A stretch of DNA of 64,000 bases from Streptomyces sp. SID13031 (GCF_010548305.1 NZ_JAAGLV010000003.1:372001-436000), one strand, 5' to 3'. Numbered from the stretch's first letter, positions 33,096-41,695 are shown. Notes: a model not told the origin generated them from the sequence alone. Numbers and translations are program-made.

Positions 33096-33765
33096 TCTGC
33101 GCGTGCTGGTGGTCGAGGACGATCCGGTCGCGGCCGAGGCTCATCGCGTGTACGTCGATCGGCTGCCCGGCTTCGTCTGCGTCGGACTGGCCGGTACTGC
33201 GGCCCGCGCGCTGCACATTCTGAGTGGCGAGCAGGTCGATCTCGTCTTGCTCGACATGAATCTGCCCGATGGGCACGGGCTCGACGTAGTACGCCGGATG
33301 CGTGCTGCGGGCAACCAAACCGATGTGGTTGCCGTGACGGCTGCGCGCGAGGTGGCCGCGGTACAGGCTGCTGCCCGGATCGGGGTTGTGCAGTATGTGC
33401 TGAAGCCGTTCGCCTTTGAAACGTTGAGGGATCGGCTCACCGCCTATGCGCGACAGCGGCGTGCGGCGGAGTCGGGGCAGGTCGTCGCGGATCAGGACGA
33501 GGTCGACAGGTTGTTGCATCCGGCAACCAGCTCGTCGGTGCCCAAGGGCCTGGCGGGATCGGTACTGGATCGCGTGGTGACCCTGCTCGGCAACCGCGAG
33601 AGCTGGACGGCCGAGGAGGTCGCGACCTCGATCGGTACGTCGCGGATCACGGCCCGGCGCTACCTGGAACACCTGGCCGACCAGGGTCAGGCGTTGCGTA
33701 CCCAGCGGTACGACGGGCGCAGCGGGCGCCCTAAAGTCGAGTACTCCTGGGTTTCCGAGAGTTAG
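33088..33765 (+). CDS. CitB/DcuR-type response regulator
   Basis: 225 residues from GTG 33088. Receiver about 4-120 with VVEDDPVAAEAHRVY, acceptor Asp in DLVLLDMNLPDGHGLDVV, and Lys in YVLKPFAFETLRDRL; C-terminal HTH WTAEEVATSIGTSRITARRYLEHLADQGQALRTQRY. Typical partner of CitA-like kinases controlling dicarboxylate uptake; dctA is the obvious target. Confidence 0.93.
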   Translation: MPDLRVLVVEDDPVAAEAHRVYVDRLPGFVCVGLAGTAARALHILSGEQVDLVLLDMNLPDGHGLDVVRRMRAAGNQTDVVAVTAAREVAAVQAAARIGVVQYVLKPFAFETLRDRLTAYARQRRAAESGQVVADQDEVDRLLHPATSSSVPKGLAGSVLDRVVTLLGNRESWTAEEVATSIGTSRITARRYLEHLADQGQALRTQRYDGRSGRPKVEYSWVSES

Positions 33766-34256
33766 ACGCGGACGAGCGTTGCCCAGAGGTGGGGCTGGAG
33801 CGGGAGGCCCTCAGCGGCCATGTCGTAGGCCCACATCAGCTCGCCCTTGACCAGGCCGTAGAGCCGGTGGCCGGCGTTGACCTCTTTGGCCGTGACGGTC
33901 CGGGCCACCACGTCGGTGCGCATCTCGATCTTGGCGCCGTCGATCTCGCCGTACCAGATCTCCGCGAAGCCCGTCGGGTGCGCCATCACGACCTCGAGCT
34001 TGTTGTCCGGCTTCGGCCGCCAGAAACCCGTCTCGAGCGCCAGCGGACGCTCCCGCTTACCGTCCTCGCCGACCACGTAGGTCTGGCTGACGTAGTGCAG
34101 GAAGGGCTTGCCGTTGTGGCTGAAGTCGATCTGCTGCCCGAACTCGAACTTCTCGATCGACGGGTAGTCACCGTGTCCGCGACCCTCCCAGCGGCCGAGC
34201 AGCCAGGCGAGCGGCATCAGGTCGGGGTGCAGGTCCTGCGGGATCTCGAACGCCAT
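33762..34256 (-). CDS. Nitrobindin-type heme-binding beta-barrel protein (FABP-like)
   Basis: 164 residues. The motif GRWEGRGHGDYP (residues 21-32) is the family signature, and the C-terminal His in LQPHLWATLVRV is the expected proximal heme ligand. Ten-stranded barrel in homologues (Rv2717c, THAP4 C-domain), which bind ferric heme and handle nitric oxide/peroxynitrite. Stop region overlaps the response regulator end by 4 bases, tail to tail. A small membrane peptide gene lies 8 bases upstream. Confidence 0.9.
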   Translation of the reverse strand: MAFEIPQDLHPDLMPLAWLLGRWEGRGHGDYPSIEKFEFGQQIDFSHNGKPFLHYVSQTYVVGEDGKRERPLALETGFWRPKPDNKLEVVMAHPTGFAEIWYGEIDGAKIEMRTDVVARTVTAKEVNAGHRLYGLVKGELMWAYDMAAEGLPLQPHLWATLVRV

Positions 34257-34264
34257 CGGTCGCC

Positions 34265-34372
34265 TCAGCTCGCGCTACGGCCGCGGTACAGCCGGTAGAC
34301 GACGAATGCGGAGAACCAGCCCATGAACACGGTGACGAGCACCAGCAGGGACGTGAAGATGACGTGTAGCAC
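34265..34372 (-). CDS. Single-membrane-helix microprotein
   Basis: 35 residues from GTG 34372 to TGA at 34265. The sequence is VLHVIFTSLLVLVTVFMGWF, then SAFVVYRLYRGRSAS: one hydrophobic helix with a positive C-terminus, so C-terminus inside. It ends 8 bases before the nitrobindin start, same direction, suggesting one transcript. No strong ribosome site is visible; coding status rests on composition and position. Confidence 0.5.
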   Translation of the reverse strand: MLHVIFTSLLVLVTVFMGWFSAFVVYRLYRGRSAS

Positions 34373-34420
34373 GTCGCCAGTCTAGGGGATGGTCGCGGCG
34401 GACTCGGCTACGGTGGCGTG

Positions 34421-34783
34421 ATGTCCCGCACGCTGGTGATCAAGCTGACCGCAGGCGCCGATGAACCCGAGCGCGCCAACCAGGCTCTGACAGTCGCCGC
34501 GACGGCCGTCGCCTCTGGCGCACAGGTGTCGCTCTGGCTGACCGGGGAGGCGGTGTGGTTCGCCGTACCGGGCCGCGCCGAGGCCTTCGAGTTGCCCCAC
34601 GCGGCACCCCTGGCAGACCTGCTGGCCGCAGTACTAGCCGGCGGCCAACTAACCGCGTGCACCCAATGCGTCAAACGCCGAGACCTCACCGAGGCCGACC
34701 TACTCCCCGGCACCCGCATAGCCGGCGCCCCCGCCTTCACCGAAGAGATCCTGACCGACGACGTACAGGCAATCGTCTACTAA
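34421..34783 (+). CDS. DsrE/DsrF-like family protein
   Basis: 120 residues, ATG 34421 (GTG 34418 possible). LVIKLTAGADEPERANQALTVAATAVASGAQVSLWLTGEAV is the alpha/beta start of DsrE-like proteins; Cys76 and Cys79 in QLTACTQCVKRRDLTEADLLPG are in the position of the sulfur-relay Cys. It may bind or shuttle sulfane sulfur; partners are not adjacent. Confidence 0.82.
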   Translation: MSRTLVIKLTAGADEPERANQALTVAATAVASGAQVSLWLTGEAVWFAVPGRAEAFELPHAAPLADLLAAVLAGGQLTACTQCVKRRDLTEADLLPGTRIAGAPAFTEEILTDDVQAIVY

Positions 34784-34810
34784 TCCCCCCGCCGCCGGTA
34801 CGCACGCGAA

Positions 34811-36145
34811 CTACTCGCCGATGCCGGGGCCGTCGCGCTTGCTGCTCTTCTCGGATCGGAGCTCGGCTGCCCTGGCGCCGGGGTTCTTACCGCCCGCTCC
34901 TGCTTCGACGGGTTCACCGGAACGCGGCCGGGTCGCCTCCGAGGCGCTGACCTGGCCTTCCTGGAAGCCTCGCAGCCGGTCGAGCTCCTCCTTGGGGATC
35001 TGGTTCTGCCCGTTCTGCTCCCCCGGACCGTCCTGTCCGTTCTGCGCCCGAGCATCTTCCAAAGCGCGATCAACAACATCCGGCTGCCGCTCCGTGCTCA
35101 GGTCCTCTGTCCGCGCCGCCGCAGCCTGATCACCACCGGTAGGCAACCCCGGCTGAGGCCCAGCCTCCCCCACCTCAATCTGCCCCTCCCGCCCCTCGCG
35201 CCCTTGCCCGTTCTGATCCGGCCCGTCCTGGTCCAGCCCGTCCTGGTCCAGCCCGGATTGCTGCGCGTCCTCACCGATCACCGCAGGCGCAGCACCGTCC
35301 TCATCGAGGATCCGGTCCTCCCGCCCGGGCTCGCCCTGGTCCCGGTCCTGGTCCAGCCCGAGGTCCTGGTCTAGCCCGGGCTGTTGTGCGTCTTCGCCGA
35401 GTACTGGTGGTGTGGTGCCGTCGTCGTTCAGTAGTTGGTTGTTCTGTTGTTGGTCGTCCAGCGCCTCGTGGTCCTGGCGCTCCTCCAACTCTTCGGCTGC
35501 CTCTTCGGCGGCGACGACCGCACCGGCTCCGGCGGCGGCGACCGCTGGGAGCGCGTCGCCTCCGCGTGCCTCTTCGGTCTCGCGTGCTTCCGCGTTCCGC
35601 TCGCGCTCGCGCTCCCGCGCCTGCTCGGCGTCGCGCTCCGCCTGGGCCGCCTGGCGCTGCTCGACGGCGTCGATCTCGCCGTTGCCGTTGGGGTCGACGA
35701 CGTTCCGCTCGAGGTCGTCCTCGGTCTGACGCTGCTGATCCTCGCGGTCGTCGAGCCCGTTGTGGTCGACGTCGCGCTGCTCCGCCACCTCGCGCTGGAT
35801 GTCCTCCGGCGTCAGGTTCGGGTCGGCGTCCATCCGGTCCCGCTGGTCCTGCTGCCAGCGCGCCTCCGCCTCGACCCGCTGCGTGCGCTGGTCGTCGGGC
35901 AGCCGATCGATCGACTCGGCGAACTCCGGATTGTGGTTGCGCTCGTTCTGCAGGTCCTCGACCAGGGAGCGACGCTCCTGTTCCCGGTGAACATCTAGCT
36001 GCCAGTGGTTGTCCTGCGACCGCGCTTCCCGCATCAGCCGCGACAGGTCGGGCGTGCGCTTGCGGAGCAGCCGGGCGGAGAACTCCCGGACCTGCTGGAA
36101 GACCCGGTAGAGATCCTGCAGGACCTCTTCCTCGATCGACGCCAT
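34811..36145 (-). CDS. Acidic, Gln/Asp-rich disordered protein with EF-hand-like loops
   Basis: 444 residues. Residues 1-55 form a folded helical start (EEEVLQDLYRVFQQVREFSARLL), 55-210 is charged coiled-coil with Ca-loop-like DVDHNGLDDRED and DPNGNGEIDAVE, a short hydrophobic Ala/Val stretch about 215-230, then a long repetitive tail with LDQDGLDQDGPDQNGQG and two copies of a DED-like GEDAQQxGLDQD unit. No signal peptide. Not recognised as a known family. Stop/start TGATG overlap with the upstream gene (36145-36708) makes a two-gene unit. Confidence 0.6.
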   Translation of the reverse strand: MASIEEEVLQDLYRVFQQVREFSARLLRKRTPDLSRLMREARSQDNHWQLDVHREQERRSLVEDLQNERNHNPEFAESIDRLPDDQRTQRVEAEARWQQDQRDRMDADPNLTPEDIQREVAEQRDVDHNGLDDREDQQRQTEDDLERNVVDPNGNGEIDAVEQRQAAQAERDAEQARERERERNAEARETEEARGGDALPAVAAAGAGAVVAAEEAAEELEERQDHEALDDQQQNNQLLNDDGTTPPVLGEDAQQPGLDQDLGLDQDRDQGEPGREDRILDEDGAAPAVIGEDAQQSGLDQDGLDQDGPDQNGQGREGREGQIEVGEAGPQPGLPTGGDQAAAARTEDLSTERQPDVVDRALEDARAQNGQDGPGEQNGQNQIPKEELDRLRGFQEGQVSASEATRPRSGEPVEAGAGGKNPGARAAELRSEKSSKRDGPGIGE

Positions 36146-36708
36146 CAGGCCACCTCGCTCGCATAGACGGAGTACCCGAAGCCGGCACTGGTCGTGGCCG
36201 GCGTCGCCTCGGGCTGGGTCGCGTACAGGTGCATCTCAGCGCCGGGTCGTAGCCAGACTGCCAGATGCCGTCGTCGCCCGCGCCATTCCAGCGGGATCCG
36301 CGGATCGCTCCCCGGTCCGACGAACACGGGCTGTCCCCAGTACCGCCGGGCGAGCTCCAACTGCTCCGGCCAGTGGTCGTCGAGACCGTCCTCGGCGTCC
36401 CCGACCTCTTCCGGAGCGATCTCGTACGCCGACCACCCACTGCGCGGGCTGTCCGGCAGTACTGCGTCTGGCAGCACCAGCATCACGGTCTGACGCGGGG
36501 TGACGAGACCCCAGGTGTAGCGGCTCGGGTCGATGTTGCCGGGAGCCCAGGGACGCCAGCCGGTGGCCGCGGTGACGCGCGACACCAGGGCGCGAATCGC
36601 GTCCAGCCCCGTCTCGGGCGGACCCCAGACGCGCTTCCAGTCGGACACCTCCGCGAGATCGGCCAGAGCGCGCTCGTCATCGTCCGACGTCCGCTGCTGC
36701 GTCCTCAC
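36145..36708 (-). CDS. Conserved-type protein of unknown function
   Basis: 187 residues. Soluble, mixed alpha/beta: LADLAEVSDWKRVWGPPETGLDAI, RYTWGLVTPRQTVMLVLPDAVL, WPEQLELARRYWGQPVFVGPGSDP, HLAVWLRPGAEMHLYATQPE. No catalytic motif recognised. First gene of a pair with the acidic disordered protein; the two probably act together, possibly as a surface or secretion-associated pair, but I can give no function. Confidence 0.6.
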   Translation of the reverse strand: MRTQQRTSDDDERALADLAEVSDWKRVWGPPETGLDAIRALVSRVTAATGWRPWAPGNIDPSRYTWGLVTPRQTVMLVLPDAVLPDSPRSGWSAYEIAPEEVGDAEDGLDDHWPEQLELARRYWGQPVFVGPGSDPRIPLEWRGRRRHLAVWLRPGAEMHLYATQPEATPATTSAGFGYSVYASEVA

Positions 36709-36896
36709 CTGTCCCGCTCCTCTCCCTCGAACCTGCCCAGCCTAAGGCGACGAGGTGGCATCCTGCTCGGACGCAACCCCCAGCCTGTGGATAGCGGGTC
36801 TCGTTCGGGAGCTGTAAGCGCCGGCGGGTAGTACCGGCTGAGCGTTCGCGAGCAGTAACCGGAGGCGACCGTCGGGTGCGCGGTTTCTGCGTTGTG

Positions 36897-38150
36897 ATGA
36901 GAACCATGAAGTTGCCGCAGTTACCGAAGTTGCCGCTGCCGCAGCCGCCCACGGAGGAATCCTTCCCGTCGCCGTTGCACCACCCGCGGACCGCCACGGT
37001 GCTCGGCCGCTGGCTCGGGGTGGCGATCACGATCTGCTTCCTGACCGGGCTGTTCAGCCACTTCCAGCAGGCGACACCCGGCTGGCTCGCGATCCCTACC
37101 CGCCCCGCTTCCCTGTACCGGGTCACGCAGGGCCTGCACGTGCTGAGCGGAATCGTCTCCGTCCCGCTCCTGCTGGCGAAACTGTGGACCGTCTACCCGA
37201 AGCTCTTCGCGAAGCTGCCCTGGCCGCCGAGCCGCAAGGCACTCGGCACCGTCCTCGAGCGCGGCTCGATCCTTGTCCTGGTCTCGGCACTGGCGCTGGA
37301 ACTCTTCATCGGCTTCCTCAACACCCTGCAGTGGTATCCCTGGCCGTTCCCCTTCAAGGAAACGCACTACGCCCTCGCCTGGATCATCATCGGCGCCCTG
37401 CTCGTCCACCTAGCGGTCAAGCTCCCGCTCATCATCGCCAACTGGCGCCGAACACCAGCCGACCGTACGCCGGTGCCGCAGTTCGCCGAGCTACCAAACC
37501 CCCAACCCGATGCCGGTACGCCGGTACCGCGCCCCGCGGACTCGTTGCCACCAGCAATCACCGGGCTGAGCCGCCGTGGCCTGTTCCGTACCGTCGCCGG
37601 CGCCGCCTCACTCGTCGGCATCGCCTCGGTCGGCCAATCCGTCCCCGCCCTCGGGCCGATCGCCGTGCTCTCCCCGCGCAAACCCGACATCGGCCCCCAA
37701 GGCCTGCCGGTCAACAGAACCGCCGAGGCTGCCGGAGTCGTCGCCGTCGACACCACCTGGCGCTTCACGGTCGCCGGCCCGGCCCAACTCTCCTACAGCC
37801 TCGACCAGCTACGAGCCTTGCCCCAGAGCCGATCAGCCCTGCCGATCGCCTGCGTAGAAGGCTGGAGCCAAGGCGCCCGCTGGGAAGGCATCCGGATCCG
37901 CGATCTCTTGAAGCTCTGCGAAGCCCCGGAAGGCTCGCACCTCCGGGTCGTCTCGATGGAGAAGGGCGGCTTCTACGCCACCAGCGAGCTGCCGCCGCAG
38001 TTCGCCGAGGACCCGCTCACCCTGCTCGCCCTCCGCCTGAACGGCACCGACCTGGATCTCGACCACGGCTTCCCCGCCCGCATCATCGCCCCCAACCGCC
38101 CCGGCATCTTCCAAACCAAATGGGTCCACCGCCTGGAGGTACTCAAATGA
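36897..38150 (+). CDS. Membrane cytochrome b-like/molybdopterin oxidoreductase fusion
   Basis: 417 residues from ATG 36897 (GTG 36876 with GGAGG is an alternative). Residues about 35-185 contain four membrane helices with His in FSHF, GLHVLSG, THYALAW and LVHLAVK, as in di-heme cytochrome b. A Tat-like RRGLFRTVAGAAS segment begins the second part, and a sulfite-oxidase-type molybdopterin domain follows (residues 260-417) with Mo-ligating Cys319 in CVEGWSQGARWEGIRI. The protein should transfer electrons across the membrane from or to a periplasmic-type substrate. Overlaps the next gene by ATGA. Confidence 0.88.
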   Translation: MRTMKLPQLPKLPLPQPPTEESFPSPLHHPRTATVLGRWLGVAITICFLTGLFSHFQQATPGWLAIPTRPASLYRVTQGLHVLSGIVSVPLLLAKLWTVYPKLFAKLPWPPSRKALGTVLERGSILVLVSALALELFIGFLNTLQWYPWPFPFKETHYALAWIIIGALLVHLAVKLPLIIANWRRTPADRTPVPQFAELPNPQPDAGTPVPRPADSLPPAITGLSRRGLFRTVAGAASLVGIASVGQSVPALGPIAVLSPRKPDIGPQGLPVNRTAEAAGVVAVDTTWRFTVAGPAQLSYSLDQLRALPQSRSALPIACVEGWSQGARWEGIRIRDLLKLCEAPEGSHLRVVSMEKGGFYATSELPPQFAEDPLTLLALRLNGTDLDLDHGFPARIIAPNRPGIFQTKWVHRLEVLK

Positions 38151-38704
38151 CCGCGGAGAAGCCACCGGCAGACCAGCCCGAGGCTCCAGCAGAACAGGCC
38201 CCCACCACCATCCCCGCAGAGGCCGTGGCTGCCACCCCCGCCGGGGCACGGGTCGCGCGAGTTGCGCTCGGTGTCTTCGGTGTCGGCTTCGGGCTCTGTG
38301 GTTTGCGGTTGTTGCTGCAGGCGGTGAGCGTGGACGCCCTGGTGCGCTTACCTTTGTGGCTTGGTGGCGCGGTCGTTGTCGACGACTTCTTCCTGGTGCC
38401 GTTGACGGTGAGCGCCGGCTGGCTGGTGACCCACTGGGCGATGGGCCCCGACCGCCACCGCTTGGTCGGTACCGTCCGTACGACCCTCCTGTACGTCGGG
38501 GTGACGACGCTGATCGCGATCCCCTTGCTGATCAGACAAGGCAAGGGCGTCAACCCGACCGTGCTGCCGCGCGACTATCTCCGCGACTGGTTGTTGCTGG
38601 AGGCCACCATCGTGGCGGTGGGCGTGCTCGTACTGGTGGTTCAGCGACGGCGCTTGACGTTCAGCAGGTCGCGGGCCTCGTCGGGCGACATCGGCGGACG
38701 CTGA
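38147..38704 (+). CDS. Four-helix membrane protein paired with the Mo oxidoreductase
   Basis: 185 residues from ATG 38147 (ATGA overlap). Pro/Ala-rich N-terminal 35 residues, then four hydrophobic segments (about 45-63, 70-90, 110-130, 150-167) and a basic tail. His in WLVTHWAMG is the only candidate heme ligand. Not a recognised family; overlap with its partner suggests joint function. Its 3' end overlaps the convergent BKACE gene by 64 bases. Confidence 0.7.
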   Translation: MTAEKPPADQPEAPAEQAPTTIPAEAVAATPAGARVARVALGVFGVGFGLCGLRLLLQAVSVDALVRLPLWLGGAVVVDDFFLVPLTVSAGWLVTHWAMGPDRHRLVGTVRTTLLYVGVTTLIAIPLLIRQGKGVNPTVLPRDYLRDWLLLEATIVAVGVLVLVVQRRRLTFSRSRASSGDIGGR

Positions 38705-39471
38705 GCCAGCGTCGCAAGAGCCGCCGCGCGCTCGACCAGCTCCGCATTGTGGGCAACCGGCTGCCCCTTGGCCAGCGTGAGCGTGTCCTCCATCCCCACC
38801 CGGAGGTGGCCGCCCTTCGACAACGCGGCCAGCGCGATCGGCAGCGTCGTACGGCCGACACCGGTGGCCGACCAAGACGTCACCGCCGCGGGAAGACCGT
38901 TGACCGCAGCAACCAATGCGTCCGCAGTACCGGGCATGCCACCCGGGACGCCCATCACCAGGTCGCAGTGCACCTTGCCGCCGTACGGCAGGCCGAACTT
39001 GTCCAGCAGCCGGCCGAGCGCCGCGACGTGACCGAGGTCGAACAGCTCGAACTCCGGTACCACCTCGCGCTCCTGGCTGAGCTGGTAGAGCTCGGTGACG
39101 AACGGCCACGGGTTCATGAAGACGTCGTCACCGAAGTTGACCGTGCCCATCGTCAGCGAGCAGGAGTCCGGGGCGGCGTCCAGCACCCGCAGGCGGTGGT
39201 CGAACGGGTCCGTCACGGCACCGCCGGTTGACAGTTGCACGATCAGCGCGGTGTTCTCCCGGACCGCGGTCACCGTCTCGGTCAGCCGGCCGAGGTCCAG
39301 CGTCGGCCGGTGCTCGGCGTCGCGGATGTGGATATGGATCATCGCGGCCCCGGCTGCCTCGCAGCGCTTCGCCGTCTCGACCAGCTCGTCGAGCGTGGTG
39401 GGCAGCGCCGGGTAGTCCGCCTTCGCGGTCTCGGCACCGGTGGGGGCAACGGTGATCAACGTCGACATCAT
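38641..39471 (-). CDS. BKACE-family beta-keto acid cleavage enzyme
   Basis: 276 residues from ATG 39471 or 39468. TIM-barrel of the 3-keto-5-aminohexanoate cleavage (BKACE) family: AGAAMIHIHIRDAEHRPTLD (zinc His pair), STGG, TMGTVNFGDDVFMN, VVPEFELFDLGHV, VTSWSATGVGRTTLP, GGHLRVGMEDTLTL. Such enzymes cleave beta-keto acids with acetyl-CoA giving an acyl-CoA and acetoacetate; substrate unknown. Confidence 0.9.
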   Translation of the reverse strand: MMSTLITVAPTGAETAKADYPALPTTLDELVETAKRCEAAGAAMIHIHIRDAEHRPTLDLGRLTETVTAVRENTALIVQLSTGGAVTDPFDHRLRVLDAAPDSCSLTMGTVNFGDDVFMNPWPFVTELYQLSQEREVVPEFELFDLGHVAALGRLLDKFGLPYGGKVHCDLVMGVPGGMPGTADALVAAVNGLPAAVTSWSATGVGRTTLPIALAALSKGGHLRVGMEDTLTLAKGQPVAHNAELVERAAALATLAQRPPMSPDEARDLLNVKRRR

Positions 39472-39564
39472 GGATGAATCGTGCCAGATCGCGGTCCGAA
39501 ACGGGATATTCACCGGCGAAGGACCTCGATGACCGGACGATGTCCGGCTTGGCAGGATGGACCC

Positions 39565-39990
39565 ATGAGAGCAGTAGCGCAGCGCGTGAGCCAGGCATCG
39601 GTGACGGTCGACGGCGAGGTGGTCGGCGCGATCGGCGGGCCCGGCCTGATGGTCCTGCTGGGCGTCACCCATGACGACACCACCGAGAAGGCGGCCGCCC
39701 TGGCCGCGAAGATCTGGACGCTCCGAATCCTGCGCGACGAGCGCTCCTGCGCCGACGAACAGGCCCCGATCCTCGCCATCAGCCAGTTCACCCTGTACGC
39801 CGACACCCGCAAGGGCCGCCGCCCATCCTGGAGCGCCGCCGCCCCCGGTCCCGTCTCAGAACCCTTGTACGACGCGTTCTGCGCCGCGCTGGAGGCCCTC
39901 GGCGCCAAGGTCGAGCGCGGCCGCTTCGGCGCCGACATGCAGGTCGCCCTCACCAACGACGGCCCCGTCACCCTCATCCTCGACGCCTGA
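39565..39990 (+). CDS. dtd: D-aminoacyl-tRNA deacylase
   Basis: 141 residues from ATG 39565. [54 protein letters not shown] (with the catalytic Thr), and [12 protein letters not shown] (GP cis-Pro motif) are all family marks. Removes D-amino acids from tRNA and so proofreads translation. Length matches the family (about 145). Confidence 0.94.
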   Translation: MRAVAQRVSQASVTVDGEVVGAIGGPGLMVLLGVTHDDTTEKAAALAAKIWTLRILRDERSCADEQAPILAISQFTLYADTRKGRRPSWSAAAPGPVSEPLYDAFCAALEALGAKVERGRFGADMQVALTNDGPVTLILDA

Positions 39991-39993
39991 CCC

Positions 39994-40043
39994 CTTACGT
40001 CCGAAGAAGTGCGCAGACGTCTCACCAGTTCTTCGGACGTAAG
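39994..40043. repeat. 15-bp perfect inverted repeat with 20-base spacer
   Basis: Arms CTTACGTCCGAAGAA and TTCTTCGGACGTAAG. The spacer contains the 8-bp palindrome AGACGTCT. It starts 3 bases after the dtd stop. Its form suggests a mobile-type or REP-like intergenic element rather than a simple terminator. Confidence 0.75.
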
Positions 40044-40063
40044 CGGCAAGGGCCGGCAACGAA

Positions 40064-40106
40064 CGGACCCCCGGGCCGGATCTCGAGGATCCGGACCGGG
40101 GGTCCG
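40064..40106. terminator. Hairpin terminator (bidirectional)
   Basis: Arms CGGACCCCCGG/CCGGGGGTCCG and inner CCGGATC/GATCCGG with one mismatch between and a 5-base loop. Between the convergent dtd and the choice-of-anchor gene. Confidence 0.75.
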
Positions 40107-40165
40107 AGGTACCTGGCTGAATCGGTGAGGTTCGGCTCAGCGAGGTGATGGTGCGGGTGGCTGGA

Positions 40166-41392
40166 TCAGCCGATCACACCGGCGGCCGAGTGGCCGAGGA
40201 CAACCTTGGTGTTCAGGCTGTACACGTCGATCACCAGCGCGTTCACGGACACGTACCGGCTCTGACGCACGACCTGGTTGAAGGTCAGCTTGGCGACGCC
40301 GGGGATGTCCAGAGTTGCGTTCGGGCCGGTCGCGACCTGGTAGGTCTTCTTGCCGACCTTGATCGAGGCAACACTCGAGGAGTGGTCCAGACCGACCTTG
40401 CCGTCCTTGGTCTTCCACGCGGACGCGGAGGACTCGATGGCACCGATCTGGATGCTGCCGACCCGCACACCCGCGACGTGCGAGGTGAACTTGACGGCCG
40501 ACTTCTCGGCGCCCATGTAGCCCCACTTCGTGGTGTAAGCAGCACCCACGGAAGCGACCTTCGGGACCTCGACACCGGCGATCGAGTTCTTGACCGTCTT
40601 TCCTTCCGTGCCCTGGCAGGTGGCCTGGTAGGAGGTCTTGCCCGACTTGACCAGCTTGTCGACCTGAACGGTCGAGACGTAGGCGTCACCCATCACCATG
40701 GCCGTGGCCGGCTTGGTGATCTCCGCGCGCGTCTTCAGGACCGCGACGTCGACGCCCTCGGGGATGTACTTGTTCTTCACGTTCGCGTGCAGCACGACGG
40801 CCTGCGCGTACGAGTAGATGCCTGCGCTGGTCTTCACGCCACCGACGCGGTTCAGCACGATGTAGCCCAGGCCCGGGATGGCGACCTTGAAGTTCGGGCT
40901 CGGCTTCAGCAGCGACGGAACGTTGACGCCACCGATCTTCACCGCGGCGAAGGTGGTGTTGCCCGTGTAGGACAGCTGGCCGTTCTTGTAGACCGACGTG
41001 GTCGTCGTCTTGGCGCCGACCAGGTGCAGCAGGTTGCCGACCTTGATGTCGGCGGCGGTCGCGTTGCTGGTCACACCGTTGCCGTGCGCGTCGTTGAACG
41101 CGTGGGTGTCGGTGGTGACGGTCTGCGCGATCGCCTGGTTGTTCACGTTCGCGGTGGCGAGATCGTTGCGGTCTTTCGCGCTCGAGTTCGTGGTGCAGCT
41201 GAACTGTGCGACGACGTTCGGGCCGTGCTGGACGATGCCGGCCTCGATCCCGGTGCCGAACGAGTAACCGCTGTAGCCAAACACCGGCGCGGCGGACGCC
41301 GAACCCGAGGTCAGCGCGATCGTCGAAGCTACGCCGACAACCGCCGCAACTCCGACGGCAGCGAGCTTCTTGTATCCGATGCGGGGTCTCAT
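40166..41392 (-). CDS. Secreted choice-of-anchor P family protein
   Basis: 408 residues. Signal peptide about 1-34 (SGSASAAPVF), a long beta-rich body of repeated strand segments (VGNLLHLVGAKTTTTSVYKNGQ, IPEGVDVAVLKTRAEITKP, YVSVNALVIDVYSLNTKVVLGHSAAGVIG) and few helices. The C-terminus with VVLGHSAAGV matches the choice-of-anchor P class of exported actinobacterial proteins. No LPXTG. Cell-surface or secreted; role unknown. About 200 bases upstream of the start hold no gene. Confidence 0.82.
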   Translation of the reverse strand: MRPRIGYKKLAAVGVAAVVGVASTIALTSGSASAAPVFGYSGYSFGTGIEAGIVQHGPNVVAQFSCTTNSSAKDRNDLATANVNNQAIAQTVTTDTHAFNDAHGNGVTSNATAADIKVGNLLHLVGAKTTTTSVYKNGQLSYTGNTTFAAVKIGGVNVPSLLKPSPNFKVAIPGLGYIVLNRVGGVKTSAGIYSYAQAVVLHANVKNKYIPEGVDVAVLKTRAEITKPATAMVMGDAYVSTVQVDKLVKSGKTSYQATCQGTEGKTVKNSIAGVEVPKVASVGAAYTTKWGYMGAEKSAVKFTSHVAGVRVGSIQIGAIESSASAWKTKDGKVGLDHSSSVASIKVGKKTYQVATGPNATLDIPGVAKLTFNQVVRQSRYVSVNALVIDVYSLNTKVVLGHSAAGVIG

Positions 41393-41599
41393 GACCCCTC
41401 CTCCCTGAGTGATGACGTGACCCTAGTGAGCGGGCCAGGACACAGACACAACTCACCCGGTTGCAGTAGGTAACGACCAGACCCCGCTCCGAGATCAAAC
41501 CGTTATCCAATCAGCCGCCCCGTGAGAAACGAGATCTTGCGCGTAACTCCGTCCCATGAGATCAACGCCACCCCGGACTCACTGACAGAACAACGAAAA

Positions 41600-41629
41600 C
41601 CCTGTGCCGTAAGGAAGATCGGCACAGGG
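41600..41629 (-). terminator. Second hairpin downstream of the sulfur operon
   Basis: Arms CCCTGTGCC and GGCACAGGG with a 12-base loop, 12 bases past the first hairpin. Confidence 0.5.
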
Positions 41630-41640
41630 CTGGAACAAGG

Positions 41641-41677
41641 CCGAAGGGCCCGTCGCGCAAGCAAACGGGCCCTTCGG
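41641..41677 (-). terminator. Terminator of the sulfur operon
   Basis: Arms CCGAAGGGCCCGT and ACGGGCCCTTCGG, loop 11 bases, 18 bases after the DUF1416 stop. Confidence 0.75.
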
Positions 41678-41695
41678 GGTCAGCAAACTACAGGA

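Noticed and set aside
37184..38146. Upstream extension of the 38147 membrane protein frame
   Set aside because: It overlaps the molybdopterin oxidoreductase in another frame; ATG 38147 with ATGA overlap is the real start.
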